Shown one piece after another: positions 11,411 through 23,128 of a stretch of 55,831 nucleotides of DNA (positions within the stretch are counted from its first letter, which is position 1; every line of letters starts with the position of its first letter). Made by a program: the position numbers and the translations under genes. Source of the DNA: Roridomyces roridus (taxonomy: Eukaryota > Basidiomycota > Agaricomycetes > Agaricales > Mycenaceae); the NCBI GenBank assembly GCA_029378245.1, contig JARKIF010000195.1, positions 1 to 55,831 of the forward strand, read 5' to 3'. The notes below the pieces were generated by a model. That model had not been told where the DNA came from and did not search any database. It saw only the letters and a program-made list of their open reading frames with translations.

Positions 11411-12096
11411 ATGGACCGTCTTCGTGCCTTCATCACCAAGCCTTTGCGTCACCAGTTCGCGTTTGTTGGTTGGAAATTCCTCCATGTTGGCCCTCCGAGA
11501 GTCGTAGTATCTATACTCATGCAGTGTTCAGGTCGTCAACTTTCTCAGTGCGGTCCATATGTTGTCCTACATCGGGACGATTTCCACGGTCCGTTGCTTC
11601 GCGGTCTTTGGTATGCCTTTTTGAAAGGAACAAGTAGATGTCCGGCCCTTCGATGCTGCCAACCCTCGCCAATTCCGGGGAAATAGTCGTCGAAAACCGG
11701 TGGTCGATGCGATTCAACCCAGAAAGTCTTGAACGCGGCGACCTCATCATTCTACGCTCCCCACTGGACCGAACGCGTATCGTGTGTAAACGCGTGATTG
11801 GTTTTCCTGGGGACGTCATCTGTGTAGATCCTACCGGCGAAAAGGCACCGTCGACAGAACACGTCGTCGTACCCAAAGGCCATGTTTGGATCATGGGTGA
11901 CAATGCTGCTTATTCTCGCGACTCTCGAGATTATGGGCCTGTATCAATGGGTCTCATTCGAGGCAAGCTCTTTGCAAGGGTGAGTGTCTACTCTCGCCAA
12001 ACTGACGCGTATCGTAACTCGCTTCGAGATCTGGCCACCACAATCCTTTACAATATTCCGGAATCCAACAAGACTAGTGGATTAGCCACGCACTGA
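11411..12096 (+). CDS. IMP1: Mitochondrial inner membrane protease catalytic subunit 1
   Basis: Signal-peptidase-type serine protease (family S26) of the inner membrane protease complex, which cleaves sorting signals of intermembrane-space proteins. Three exons are inferred with introns 11461-11524 and 11589-11637. They give a short N-terminus and a hydrophobic segment (VQVVNFLSAVHMLSYIGTIS), then the catalytic Ser motif SGPSMLPTL. The Lys general-base region is IVCKRVIGFPGD, and the family box GDNAAYSRDSRDYGPV follows. Total ~185 residues, normal for Imp1. The RDSRDYGPV box favours IMP1 over IMP2. The N-terminal exon is less certain than the rest. Confidence 0.88.
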
Positions 12097-12249
12097 GTAT
12101 TTCTAGTTAAAAAAGTACAAGATGAAAATCCCAACAGCTACTTAGTTTAGTACAAATGAGTGAAGAGTAGAAAAGAATGACTCTAATCAAGCGAAAGCGA
12201 AACAGCAGTTCAGGTCTTGGGGATATGCAGGTTGATGGCTGCGAACAAG

Positions 12250-15200
12250 TCAGATATTGCTATTGCAACGAGTGCAATGAAACGCACCCCGATACCAGTT
12301 CAACGCGTCCGACGGCGACGGCGCGTCAAAGTACAAGATCGCCTTGTTATCCACCAGTCGTAGAGCATTGCCGTGGACGATGCTGGCTGGCTGCGGTAGT
12401 GTCTGCATCCGCAGGACGGCCCACAAATCCACTGAACATGTGGGATCCCGACCTTCCGACGGGTCCCGACACAAGACGAGCAGGTCGTTGCAGAGAATAC
12501 CCACGAGCGGCCGCGGTGTAAGCTCGGGTGCAAGGCAATCAACCTGCACCGTACATGGGTCTCCGTGGGCGTTGATGGCCTCGAAAGACACCATAGCCTT
12601 CCGGACAACCCGTGTGAGTAACAGTTGGCCATCCATGATGAGCCGCCGATGGGGTTGAACAAGGGGACTGGGGAACTTGCCCCGTATTCTAGACTGCCAT
12701 TGAACGAGTTTCCGCCGAGACTCGGACTCGCGCTTCCCCTCGTTCATGTTGTTGGCCAGCAACGAGATCTCCGCGAGCGACCGATCCAGCGGGTCGTCCA
12801 TGTACTCGTACGTCGGCGGGGTGCTCCGCAACAACTCCTCAAGCTTTACCGCAAATGAGCAAAACGCCACCACCACGCAGTAAATGACTCACCAGCAACC
12901 GATATCGCGGTATCCGTTGTACAGGCAGTAATAAATACCCTTCCAGGTTAAGTTGAGAATGCCGGGGGCTAATTCGGCACCGTTTCAAGTACGTCCGCAG
13001 CCGCTTGCGTTGGCTCGTCGACAGTGGAGGGACACCGGCAGCTGCGCTTCCATCAACTGGCGGAACGTCAGGCCGCGAAATGGCTGACAGAGCAAGGCCC
13101 AAACCAGCCAGCTGCGAGCCCGACGGCGTCACTGCTGGTATCGCCGGGCTGCTATTGGGAGTCGTGGTGGCTGTCCAATTCTTCACCCGTTGCACAGCGT
13201 TGTCGAAATTGCTGTCGCGATAATTAATTAGAGTGCCAAAAAAAACCGGAATGCTTACTTGATGTAGCTGGAATACATCTTCATAAAAGCTGTATGCTTG
13301 AGGAACATGTTCCCGATAGCTTTCGCCACAGTCAACGACAGTTGCCCATCGGCATCGGCCTCCATCAGCTCGGCAGAGGACTTCATCACAGGCGCGGCGG
13401 CAATCTCCAGCGCAGGGAGGAAGCTCTCCTTGTGGAAGGAAAACAGCGCATCGATACCTCCAAAGACGATCTTCCGCTCAGACGCAGGGACCACAGTCTC
13501 TTTGCTCGAGCCACCCAGCACATTCACCGGCGCTGCCCCCGGCTTGATGTAGATATCCACAAGCTCTGCAAGGCCCTTGACGTAAGTCCGCTCCGTCCTA
13601 GTCATAGTCAGTCAGAAGACGCTGCAATCTAGCGCTCAACAACATACACAACAATCTCACGAATGACCATGGCACGCTTGGCCTTGTCGTCTTTGAATTT
13701 CCGCTCGTCACCAGAACCACTGCTGTCAGTCGTCGCCACACTGTTGGTCTGCGTAGAAGTCCCGCCACGAATCCCACTCAGGCTGTCTATGGATCGCAGC
13801 TGGCCGGACGAATCAAACGACGACAACGTCGAGCTCCCGGTCGACGACATGCTGGCCTCACGATCGAGACCACTCGCCGTTGGCCGTCGTGAACGCGTAA
13901 CAAGCGATTCATCCCCATTCGCACCGTACAATCCAACCGCCGCCGCCTGGTGCGACAGCCCGAGGTCATTCATGTCCTTCAAGTACGCCATGACCGAACG
14001 CAGAGCACGTTGATAAGCCTCTCTCGCCCGCTCCTCCTCGCGGCGCAGGTAGTTCTCAGCCACCGGGCTGGGTGTCTCGACTCGCAGACTCTCAGGCCCA
14101 TCCGTGTCACTCGTGGCCATCACACCTGGAACGAATGCGGACGCAGCGGGGATAGGAATATTGAGAATAGGCGGAGCATCAAGCGGTAGGAAACTCCGTC
14201 GCTTGGCCGTCCGCATTGTGGGTGGTGGTGCGAGCAGGCCGAGTGGCGCGGGTGGGCTCAGAGAGGGTCGCTGCTCATCTGCCTCGTTAGTAGTGGTAAG
14301 TGTATGGTGTATTGTCGGGGGCCTGCTGCTGAGGCCTTCCAGTATTCCCGTCGTCGATATGCGCATGTTTATCTGGGGCGTCTCGCTGAAACGGTCCGGC
14401 GATCCCGATCCGGGAGGCGCCGTGCCGGGGGCTCGCATCATGTGCGGGCGCTGGGGCGGGGGCGGCCGCGGTGATGGAGGATCGCCTTTCATTTTGCCCA
14501 TCGACATTTTCTTCAAAAAGCCCCACCGGCTCTTTTCCTTTCCGGCGCGGATCGTCGCATCAGCATTTGCAGGCCGCGGCGGCGATATGCTGTCTTGGGC
14601 AGGAAACGAAATGCGACTGGAATTTTGTGATGAATTGGAGTCTTCCCGCTCCAGAGCACCGTTGTCCCATGTGGACTGTGTCAATTGTGGCCGAGACGGA
14701 CTGCTCCCATTCATAGCAGCCGCAGGTCCGACGCTCGCAAACCGCTTCTGCATTCCGGGTCGCGGAGGTGTCTGGGCGAGAAGGTTCGTGCTCGAGCGCG
14801 AAGTAGCGTAGTTCTGCATGGCAGGCCGAGCAGAAGACTCTCCACCCGCTCGATTGAGACGCAATTCGCCGGCACTCTTCATACGGCGGACCTCGTGGTC
14901 GGCAAAGTAACCAGATTCCGCGTCTGGAGCAACTCGGGCTGCTTCGGTGCGTGAAATGGGGTGATGAGCACGATTAGGCGTTGTCCGCGTTCGACTAAGA
15001 CCACGGCCCTCGATAATGTTGCGGTCGGGTGTAATGGTGTGGTCCTCTTCTTCTTCAGGAGACAATGTCTCAAATCTCCTGCTACTTGGACCTGAGCTAG
15101 GAGGTTCCGATGAATCATCGTCTGTGTCGGCTTCCCCTGATGATGGAGAATGGAGAGGAAAGGTCGGTGTCGAAAGAGGGTATATCGGCGTCGACGGTAC

Positions 15201-16372
15201 TTTGGCAAGTAAAGGTTCGACGAGGGCCTTCCACGGTCCCTGGAAAGGGTTTCCGTCGACATACAGAGTCTGGAGAGCGGGGAGGAGCGCGAGCCAGCTC
15301 GGTAGAGCGTGCATTTTGTTCCGCCGGATACTGATAGTATGCAGTTTATCCAGATCGGCGAGGACATCGGGAAGAGTGGTGATGCCAGTCGAGTCGGCGA
15401 TGATAACGCGCAGGTGAATAAGATCAGCTAGGAAGACAGGGAGGACGCGGAGGGGGTTTGATGCGATATTCAGTTCCTCGAGACAAACGCAGAGGGCGAG
15501 TGTCGGAGGAAGCGCATTCAGAAAATTAGCTGAAATGTCGAGAGCGAGGAGAGAGGTGCATATGTGCGGCACCACGCCAGTGAGGAAGCCGGGGAGCGCG
15601 TTGGGCGAACCAGAGGAGCCGAGGAGAAGATGGGTGGTGCCTATTCAGTATGAGCAGTGTGCGAGAAAAGAGAGCACTGAGACGCACCGGGCTGAACGTG
15701 GAGCTCAGTGAGAGGGATTCCTTCACCCTGCACAATCATGCCCTTTCCCTCCTCTGCAATGAGCGCAGCGGATGTTCGCTCCTCGTCGTCATCATCGCGA
15801 TCATCCTCCTCGCCAAGTAACAAATGGTCGTCGTCCGTCTCCTCCTCACTGTGCAAGAACTCGTCGCGCTCGTCGAGAGCGTTCTGCCAACCCATGTCGT
15901 AGCTTTTCTTCTGCTGAAGACGCGGGGACACGTGCTGCTGGTCACTGGTCGCGACTGAAGAAGACCGGGAACGAGCGCTGCTGCTGGAATACGACTCGGA
16001 CCATCGAGACGGGGGTTGTTGGTCAAGGGGCATGCGAGCGTCAGACTGCATGAGTTGAATGACCGAGTCTGATGTGATGCCGACGCCTACGCCCTGCTCC
16101 TGATCGTCGGACGCGACCCGGATGTGCGAGTACTCGACAGACTGGGTGCTGCTTGCCGCAGAAGTGAAAGCCGCAGAGGAGCGGGTCGACGTGGAAGAGG
16201 CAGTCGAGAGGGCTGGGGGAGTAGAGGACAGCTTGGAATAGTCCTGAGGGAGTTTTGGAGGGCGGGCGAAGGGGGGAGGGTCTCTGAGACCGTAGCCAGC
16301 GATGTTCTTGCCCGAGTCAGCGGTGAGCGGCGAATTGAGGACGACGTGCTGGCTCATCGCCGTTGGGCTCAT
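12250..16372 (-). CDS. Rho guanine-nucleotide exchange factor with N-terminal LRRs (LRR-DH-PH)
   Basis: Large putative RhoGEF, about five exons and >1200 residues. Order: disordered Ser-rich N-terminus with acidic run (15770-16372); leucine-rich repeats (LLALDISANFLNALPPTL, LEELNIASNPLRVLPVFL, LHTISIRRNKMHALPSWL, LQTLYVDGNPFQGPW); ~450 disordered residues; a DH domain from VIREIVVTERTYVKGLAEL through LEGYLLLPVQRIPRYRLL; and a PH-like domain ending in a helix (DALNWYRGAFHC). DH domains load Rho/Cdc42-family GTPases with GTP. The motif QLNLEGYLLLPVQRIPRY is the DH CR3 helix and is well conserved. Introns are seen at about 15650-15694, 13597-13632, 13213-13258 and 12844-12893; the PH domain begins LEELLRSTPPTY. 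It probably acts in polarity or cytokinesis. I do not know a standard name. Confidence 0.85.
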
Positions 16373-16580
16373 CGACGGGTCTGGAAACAGAGTCAGGAGA
16401 GCCAGGGTAACAAACCACAATATAGTATCTTCACCAAGTTCTTCGTCGAGCGAAATCCAGGAACGCCTGTCCTCGGCGGGATGGTCGTGTATGCCAATGC
16501 GTTCCATCAACTGTCTGCTCCCAAAATCATTCTGGTTGACTACGTCCGTTTTCTCCGTTCGTTCTAAGTACTTGCGCCAT

Positions 16581-17717
16581 TCAGAAATCATATGCGTCTC
16601 CTTCAAACCGTGCTACACGCTTTTCAGCCTTCTTCTTGGTCACCGTTGCTTCCGTCCGTCGCTCTCCCACCCCGCCCTCCACCCCCAGATGCATCGTCTC
16701 AAACACGACACGTTTCCTCGTGCATTTCAAGCTAATGTTGTTCTCGCCCGACGCACCGCGAATCACCGAGAAGCGATCACTGGCTGGCACGAGACTATGC
16801 GGCGACGGAAGGTTATGCAGTCGCACCAGGGCGTGCGCGCTGGGAAAGGCAGCAGCAAGTGCAGGGTTGGCTATAGGTCGATCAGCCGCGTAGATAGGTA
16901 CCAGAACCAGTTCATTTCACCAGAGAACGCCGAGAGTGTCATGGACCCGTCCGCGACCCAGCCCACGCGTTGGTGCCAGCCAGGCCCATTCCCGTAACTA
17001 TCCCCAGAAACAGTGGCCACCAAGCTGGTGCTCGCACATGCCTGGGGATACTGCCGCAGCAATGCACGTAGGCGGTGCAAGAAACGTAAGATATCCTGCA
17101 ACAACGCGTCAAGGCCGGAGGGGTGATTGTACGACGCGTACCTGTGGACCGAGATCGCCCCACTGCGGTCCCCCGAGACTGGGAATACAAACACGGACTG
17201 GAACAGTGTTGGTTGCGAGGGCCTCTTTTAGTCGGCTGAGCACACGAGCAGGTGCCTCTGCATCGACGAGAACGAGTTGATGCTTGGCTAGGGCATCGGA
17301 CACGACGGCAGGCGGAATGCGAACAGTCAAGTCAAAGGTTCTGGACGAGGACGAGGACGCGACGGTCGTTTCAAACTGCTTCATCGACTCGTATCGCCAT
17401 GCAATCTTGAGTTTGTCGGCCTCGTCGGCTTCTTCCACCGTGGTTGCATTCGGCGGGGTCCACATACACTCGTTGACCCACTCGGCTGTGCTGCCCACCA
17501 CATATATCTTTTCCCCCGTCGCGAGTCCCTGTGCAACAAAATACTTTTGCAGTAAAACACCGTACTCCGAGTGTAGATCAGGAGCGGTATACACAACAGA
17601 ACATGACGGAGGTATCCCGCCACCGAGGAGATCGTCGAGCGAAGAAAGGCCCGTGGAGAATGGGGCAGCCTGTGTGGAGGAGGAGGAAGCAGGTTTAGAT
17701 TTGCGCGTAAAGGACAT
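16581..17717 (-). CDS. ELP4: Elongator complex subunit Elp4
   Basis: Subunit of the Elp4-5-6 RecA-like ring of Elongator, which helps modify wobble uridines of tRNAs. The start is MSFTRKSKPASSSS, followed by FSTGLSSLDDLLGGGIPPS, the family signature, then APDLHSEYGVLLQKYFVAQG. Later landmarks are KIAWRYESMKQF, RVCIPSLGGPQWGD, LLRQYPQACASTSLVATV, and VRLHNLPSPHSLVPASD before the HLGVEGGVGER tail. Three exons are inferred; introns are at about 17100-17143 and 16866-16922. Length ~340 residues agrees with fungal Elp4. Its start codon is only 24 bp from that of the divergent LRR gene. Confidence 0.9.
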
Positions 17718-17741
17718 GATGATGATTTGATTCCGACCACC

Positions 17742-19426
17742 ATGTCGCGCCCACGGAAAAAGGCACGTCTCGAGTTTGGGGCACCCACAGCAGACGATTC
17801 GCCGTCTACTTCCAGCAGAGACTCGTCTTCTGCACTGAGCGCGCGTAGGCGGCGGTACAGCACAGTGCCGTCCTTGGTCTCCCTCTGCTCTCGCGTCTTC
17901 GCCGACCACTATGTACGACTCAGAAATAAGGAGAGCCTCTGGAAACGTATCTCAATCCACCTTCAATCCATGCCGGAGCCCCTCCTGCCCAAACTATTCG
18001 CAGAGCTCACCCGCACATGCCCAACATATCTAACGCATGAATTTATCGTAACCTATTTTTTCCGGGGACACACGATAGTCCTTACAAGCGACCTTCCGGG
18101 TGTAAAACCGCACACAATACGCGCCCTGGACCGATTCTCTGGCTTGCGCGATGTCGAGATGTCTGGGTTCGACAAAATCCCAGATACTGCTTTCGCCGCT
18201 GTTCTTCCTCGCTTCACCGTGTTGAAGCGTCTCGTCCTGCGGTCTGCCGCGCTACCACCGTCTTTCTGCGCTTGGCTGAGTCATTTTCAGCGGTTGCTCC
18301 CTTGTCGGCCAAAAGACCCTCGCCGCTATTGCACGTTCGTGCGAGCAGCTCGAGGTGCTGAACCTAAATTACACTGCAACGACACCTCAGGCTCTCCAGC
18401 CTGTCCTCCTCGCATGCCAGAAACTCGAGGTTCTCAAACTGGCGGGCCTTCAGAATTGGGTACGCTCCGAATCTGTTTTTTGAACACCAAATAACCCTCT
18501 CCAGACCGACGCGGCGTTTGCAAAGCTTCTCACTCGCGATCTATCACTCCCCCATCTGCGAAATCTCAAATTCAGTCGCCTCGCCATCTCCGAGGCCTCT
18601 TTAAATCTCTTTCTTCCCCTATGCCCTGAGCTGCGTCGCCTCGACATCTCATTCACTGGTATTCGCCACCCGCTCCTTGGCGCATACCCAGTTCCGCCAC
18701 TCGAGAAACTGTCCCTCACTTCCACGAGTACTTCCAACGCGGATCTGCTCACTCTTCTGCCGCGCCTCCCAAACCTCGGCACCCTCGCCATCGGCACCCT
18801 CGCCATCGGTGCGCTCTGTGCGAGCGCTCGCTCCATCGCCGCGATCGATTCCTCCATGACGTTGAACGATACTGCGCTTCTCAAAATTCTTCCGGCGCTC
18901 CAGGCGTTTGATTCACTCAACAGCCTCAGCCTCGTCGGAAATATAAAGCTAGGCTCTGCTCTTGCCCCGTTCATCGCCACAGTGGGACGTTCTTGCAAGG
19001 TTTATACTTTTTTTACTCGTAATTCTTGAAACCCATGTTGATTGTAATTAGTGGTTGAATTTATCCGGTCTCCCGGCCCTGCGCTCTCCTCATCTCGCGG
19101 GTCTCGTTTCCGTGGACGGTGCGCCCCCCGCGCGTCTCGAGACGCTCCTCCTCAACAATACTGGTATCGACGACGACGCGGCCCCGTTCTTGGCTGCCTG
19201 CCCTGCCCTTGCGTGGCTGGAGGTGGGCGACACCAAGATGACGAGCGAGGGCTTGTTCTTGGTCCTGGACGGGTGCCCGCAACTTGCTACCCTGGGCCTC
19301 AAAAGTTGCCGTGGTGTCCGCGTCGGTGATCGCCGTAGATTTTTCGAGGTCAGCTTTCTCTCATTGCAACTGAAACTCAACTCACATCCGACGCAGGCGT
19401 GGGAGGAGGATCGTGCGGGTGGGTGA
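17742..19426 (+). CDS. Leucine-rich-repeat (RNI-like) protein
   Basis: Predicted leucine-rich-repeat solenoid of about 500 residues. It begins with a basic MSRPRKKARLEF that could serve as a nuclear signal. Repeats include LRDVEMSGFDKIPDTAFA, LKRLVLRGCSLVGQKTLA (created by splicing out 18242-18290), LEVLNLNYTATTPQAL, LRRLDISFTGIRHPLL and LETLLLNNTGIDDDAAPF. Other introns are at 18460-18504, 19000-19051 and 19349-19396. No F-box was recognised. A 15-nt unit at 18781-18810 is duplicated in frame (GTLAIGTLAIG). The LxxLxLxxC/N pattern resembles RNI/AMN1-type adaptors of ubiquitin ligases, but no partner can be inferred. Confidence 0.82.
18781..18810 (+). repeat. In-frame 15-nt tandem duplication in the LRR gene
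   Basis: ACCCTCGCCATCGGC occurs twice back to back (the last base of copy two is T), adding five residues without breaking the frame. Confidence 0.85.
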
Positions 19427-19555
19427 ATGTCCATGTGTTTCGGATTTGCGGGCAATCTTTCATCTGCCAAGGAGTTGTAATATCACAGAGCGTGTACAAT
19501 AGGAATTATTAGTCGTTACAGGAACCCGAATCTAAACAACATCCGGTCAAAAAAT

Positions 19556-21342
19556 TCAATACACGAATCGCCAGAGGTTGTCCATCCATCGGAAGAGTGG
19601 TGGAGGAACAAAGGCGGTAGTCTTGGAGCGTGGGAGCACGGGATCCATCCTGGGACATGGAGGCGGCAAGGTATCACAAACGTCCATCGGCGTATCCGTG
19701 CAAGACATCCGCATCTTTGGTCGCCCGCGAGATGTCGAGTCGTCGTCGAGATCACTCGCACGCTTTCGTTTTGCAGGAGAAGGGTGCAATGATTTAGTAG
19801 TAGTATCGGGAGGAGTCTGGGGTGCATCCGTTCGCGGCCGCTTGGGAGAAGTTTGGGCAACTTGTTCACCATCGCCTTTACGTTTGAGTGACCCGGTCGT
19901 CGCTGGCCGCACCATCATCCCACCGAATCCCATGCCCACGGCTGGTGCCGCGCCCGCTCTTCGAGGAATCGCAGCAGGTGGCTTGAATTCCGGCGACTGC
20001 TTTCGCCGTCGGGGAACATCCTTGTCCTCGCGTGCTTTTTCCCCCGACTCCAGCGTTTCAACGATAGAGATGAATTCGTCGACAGCACGCTCCAGCTCCA
20101 CTGCACTTTGTCCAGGCATAACAAAGCGAGCAGGTTCCACGGGAGCCCCGACCCATTCCAGATTCCACTCTCTCGAGTCTATTGGTGGATCAAGAACATC
20201 CTCTTCGAGCGGCTCTTCCTTGGTCCCATTCTCCCGATTTCGTTTCTCCAAACGCGCTGCACGCATCAGCTTCTCGTCTTCCCAAGCCCGCGCACCGTCA
20301 TAGTCCAACTTGAACCGAACCTTGCGCATTTCCATCCGCAAATCGTCCGGTGTCGCCGCCGCCAGATGAACGGCTTCGTTGGGTACAAGTGCACGGCTTG
20401 CTTGAAAGTCGATTATCGTGACGCGGGCGTCGCCGCCAATGAGCATGTGGCGCAATTCAATGTCGCCGTGATATACACCACAAGCGTGCAACTTTTCGAA
20501 CGCTTGCACACAACGTTTCTTGAGAACGTGGGGCATGTCTGCCGATGCTTCAATCCAGAAAGAGTGGTGCGGAGGCTCCATTGCCACCGAGACCGCACCA
20601 GCGGACGAGTATACGTTGATAATGGCCGGTACTATCCGCCCTTGCAAGGATTTGAGCTGCACCTTGTAAAGTGCGAGCTGGAAGATATGTTGGCCAAAGT
20701 ACAAAAGCGTGTAATCCACGAACCTCGGAGAAGAAACCGTGCCATTTTTCTTTGGTAGCCCAACTGTAAACGAGGTCAGATGAGAAACGCGTTCACTGGA
20801 TTCATACGAACACTTTGGACACATATTGAACTGAACGATCGCCAATCATCCCCGTCTTGAGGAAAGCCGAGCACATTACGCCAGCTGGATGAAAATTAAG
20901 TTACCCACCAGAGCGAGAAGAATCATGCACTCACAGGACAACAGAATGCTCGGCCGAGATTGTCTAAAGGAAAGACCAGCCGCCCATGCCCATTTCCCGT
21001 GGGGAACATAGATTGCTTTCTGCAGCACGCCACCACTGAGTTTATCGGGAAGAGGTTTGGCCGCTTTCCGACTCTGTGGCGAATGCTTCGGCCGCGTCCA
21101 GTTCACAGGAAAGGCAGGCGATACGGGTGTATTTTCACAAGGAAGAAGGCGTTCAACAGGCGGAGCAGGTCGATGGTGTTGGCACAGTGCTCTGAAGAAC
21201 CCAGATGTGCGGTCAGCGCGGGATGGAAGACGAATCAGGGCATCCGAGGGTAGTTCGACTCGAATCGGACATGGTTCTCCGACAGCATACAAGGGGCGGT
21301 CTCTGCTGTGGTGAACATTGAAGGGGAGCGAGAGGACAGGCA
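19556..21342 (-). CDS. Protein-kinase-like (PKL) protein with altered catalytic loop
   Basis: Atypical protein-kinase-fold protein of the type expanded in basidiomycetes. Three exons are inferred: 21342 down to about 20935, a short exon near 20815-20872, and a long exon from about 20768. The introns have donors GTGAGT and GTATGA. The N-lobe region reads FGQHIFQLALYKVQLKSLQG; the hinge region has AMEPPHHSFW. The catalytic loop is VYHGDIELRHMLIG and the metal site TIIDFQASRA, so HRD becomes HGD, the usual loop Asn position is His, and DFG is DFQ. The C-terminal ~200 residues are basic/Pro-rich with KRPRTD and PAKRKRASD, possible nuclear signals. It may be a pseudokinase; HGD and DFx are common in fungal relatives, but the missing Asn is notable. 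Confidence 0.7.
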
Positions 21343-21538
21343 TTGGAGAGGAATTACAAGGCCCATGGCTTTTATAACCATGAGGGTCCAAGCGCCTTGT
21401 ACTCGATCGAGGACAAGGGTGGCACAAGTCACGTGGAAGATTGCAGGTTCTGGTACATACGGAATACAAATCGAGTCTCTAGCGATATATCTGAGGTTGT
21501 ACAGTAATAATAATGTAGGCGTGTAGGATAATTATGGT

Positions 21539-22695
21539 TCATGCAGGGGAGTCTCTCAAGTTCCAGCCGCCCGGCATGCTCATCTGCCTGGAGAAAACTC
21601 GGGATGGCGTAACGCTTTGAGGAGGGGCCGGCCACATGGAAAGCGGCGGAATCGTGCTCGTGTCGGTACACGTCGGTGACGTCGGCGCGAGGTGAGGATA
21701 CGGCTCTGCGTGGTCGTCTTCTGTCATAAGCAAGGAATGGATCTCCGATTCATCCTGGATGCTCGACCCTTCCAGCCAGCTTCCCCTCTCCTCGTACTCT
21801 TCGAGCGTCATCAAGTTGGGAGCGGAACGCTCGATGTTGGCTTCGCAATCTCTAAGCCACTCGGCGAGCGTGGTCGTGTGGGTACTGGACCCGCAGGACT
21901 GCACCGGAGATGGCAATGGCGGCACTGGTGGAGGAACGACTGGGTCGTCCGCCAGCTGGGGGGTTTTGGCTTTGGATGCCTTGTTGCATCCGAGGGCATT
22001 CTTTACATGCCTAACACCCTCCTTGACAGTGCGCCGGAGATTCTTGAAGCTTTTCGAGAGACGGAGGAATTTGCCCACCGGGAGAGGTGAGTCGGGCTCT
22101 GGGGCGCGAGCACCACTGCGAGAATAGGGACGGGAATATGCAGAGACCTGCGATGCGGGCGTCAACGGCCGGAGAAACGCACGTCGGTGCTCTGGCGTCA
22201 ACGGCGCGTAAGGGCTATTCGGGTTGAAAAAAATGTCCAATTTTTTGGGCGTGCGACGAGCAGGTCGAGTTGGGGGCGATTCGGGAGGAGCAGCGACAGG
22301 CTCGGGGTCCGAAGACTGGAGTACTGTGTCGAGGAAAGAGGATAGACGCAGCGGCGACGTGGCGAGGAGTGGGGGCAGAGGCTCAAATGGTGTGGAGGGC
22401 CTCGAAACGGTTATGAGAGTGTACGACTGGTCTATTGTCGCGTCGAAACGCTGCTCTTTCGCGGGTTTACTAGTAGCTGATCTTGGGAGGACATGCTAAT
22501 TCCGATGAATAGCGTGGACGCCTGGCGATCAAACATACATACCTGGGCGTTGAGTTTGTCTGCGAGAGGTAACCGGTCTTTGGGTACCATGATATAGCCA
22601 TCAAGACCGGCGGACAAGGAGTGGGGCGAGCTGGGCGGACAGTGTAAAACGTGGATCGTTTCGAGGCCAGCTCTGTGTAATTCGTGAAGGGACAT
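21539..22695 (-). CDS. Conserved hypothetical protein
   Basis: Function not recognised. Exon 1 starts at 22695 (MSLHELHRAGLETIHVLHCP) and continues ...DGYIMVPKDRLPLADKLNAQ. An intron at about 22480-22545 follows, then a long second exon. That exon is rich in Ser/Pro (SPYAPLTPEHRRAFLRPLTP) with a basic amphipathic block (FLRLSKSFKNLRRTVKEGVRH) and a potential helix (TTTLAEWLRDCEANIERSA). The predicted length is ~360 residues. No signal peptide or membrane segment was seen. The basic block could bind membrane or nucleic acid, but that is speculation. It is tandem with the kinase-like gene downstream. Confidence 0.6.
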
Positions 22696-23128
22696 GATCT
22701 GAGAGAGAGTAATGAGCGTCTGGGATGGAATGAAAAGACAAGAGAGTATGCACAGAGCCGGCGGCTGCGAAGACAAAAGCAAAGCCGTTCCCTACTTGGG
22801 AAGAAAGCCGCTTGCACGTGGAATCAGTTATCAGTGAGCGGTACGGGAGGGCAACGGTCCGCCTTGCCGTCCGTGCCCTAGACCTCGCTGTTCATTAAAC
22901 CGATTCTTCTCCGTACCTGACATGCTGCTGTTCATTGTCCAAGGACATCTGGGCACCAAATCCCCGAAATCAGTCACACTCGTGTGCTTATGGTTTCTTG
23001 AAGCCGAAATTAGCCCACTCGGTCTGCACGAGACGCCTGCGCGTAACTGCAATCCACCACTCGCGTATTATTCGGCCTTACACAATGTATAAAATCTGTG
23101 CTCTGGCTTGGGGGTGAACTGAGTCAAG
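22696..23128. other. Intergenic, promoter of the GH74 gene
   Basis: The 433 nt lie between two divergent starts. Apart from the TATA box near its right end I see no gene, and no repeat. Confidence 0.5.
23088..23094 (+). promoter_or_regulatory. TATA box of the GH74 gene
   Basis: TATAAAA lies 35 nt upstream of the GH74 ATG. The short leader suggests a highly expressed, inducible promoter; binding sites for a regulator were not identified. Confidence 0.55.
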
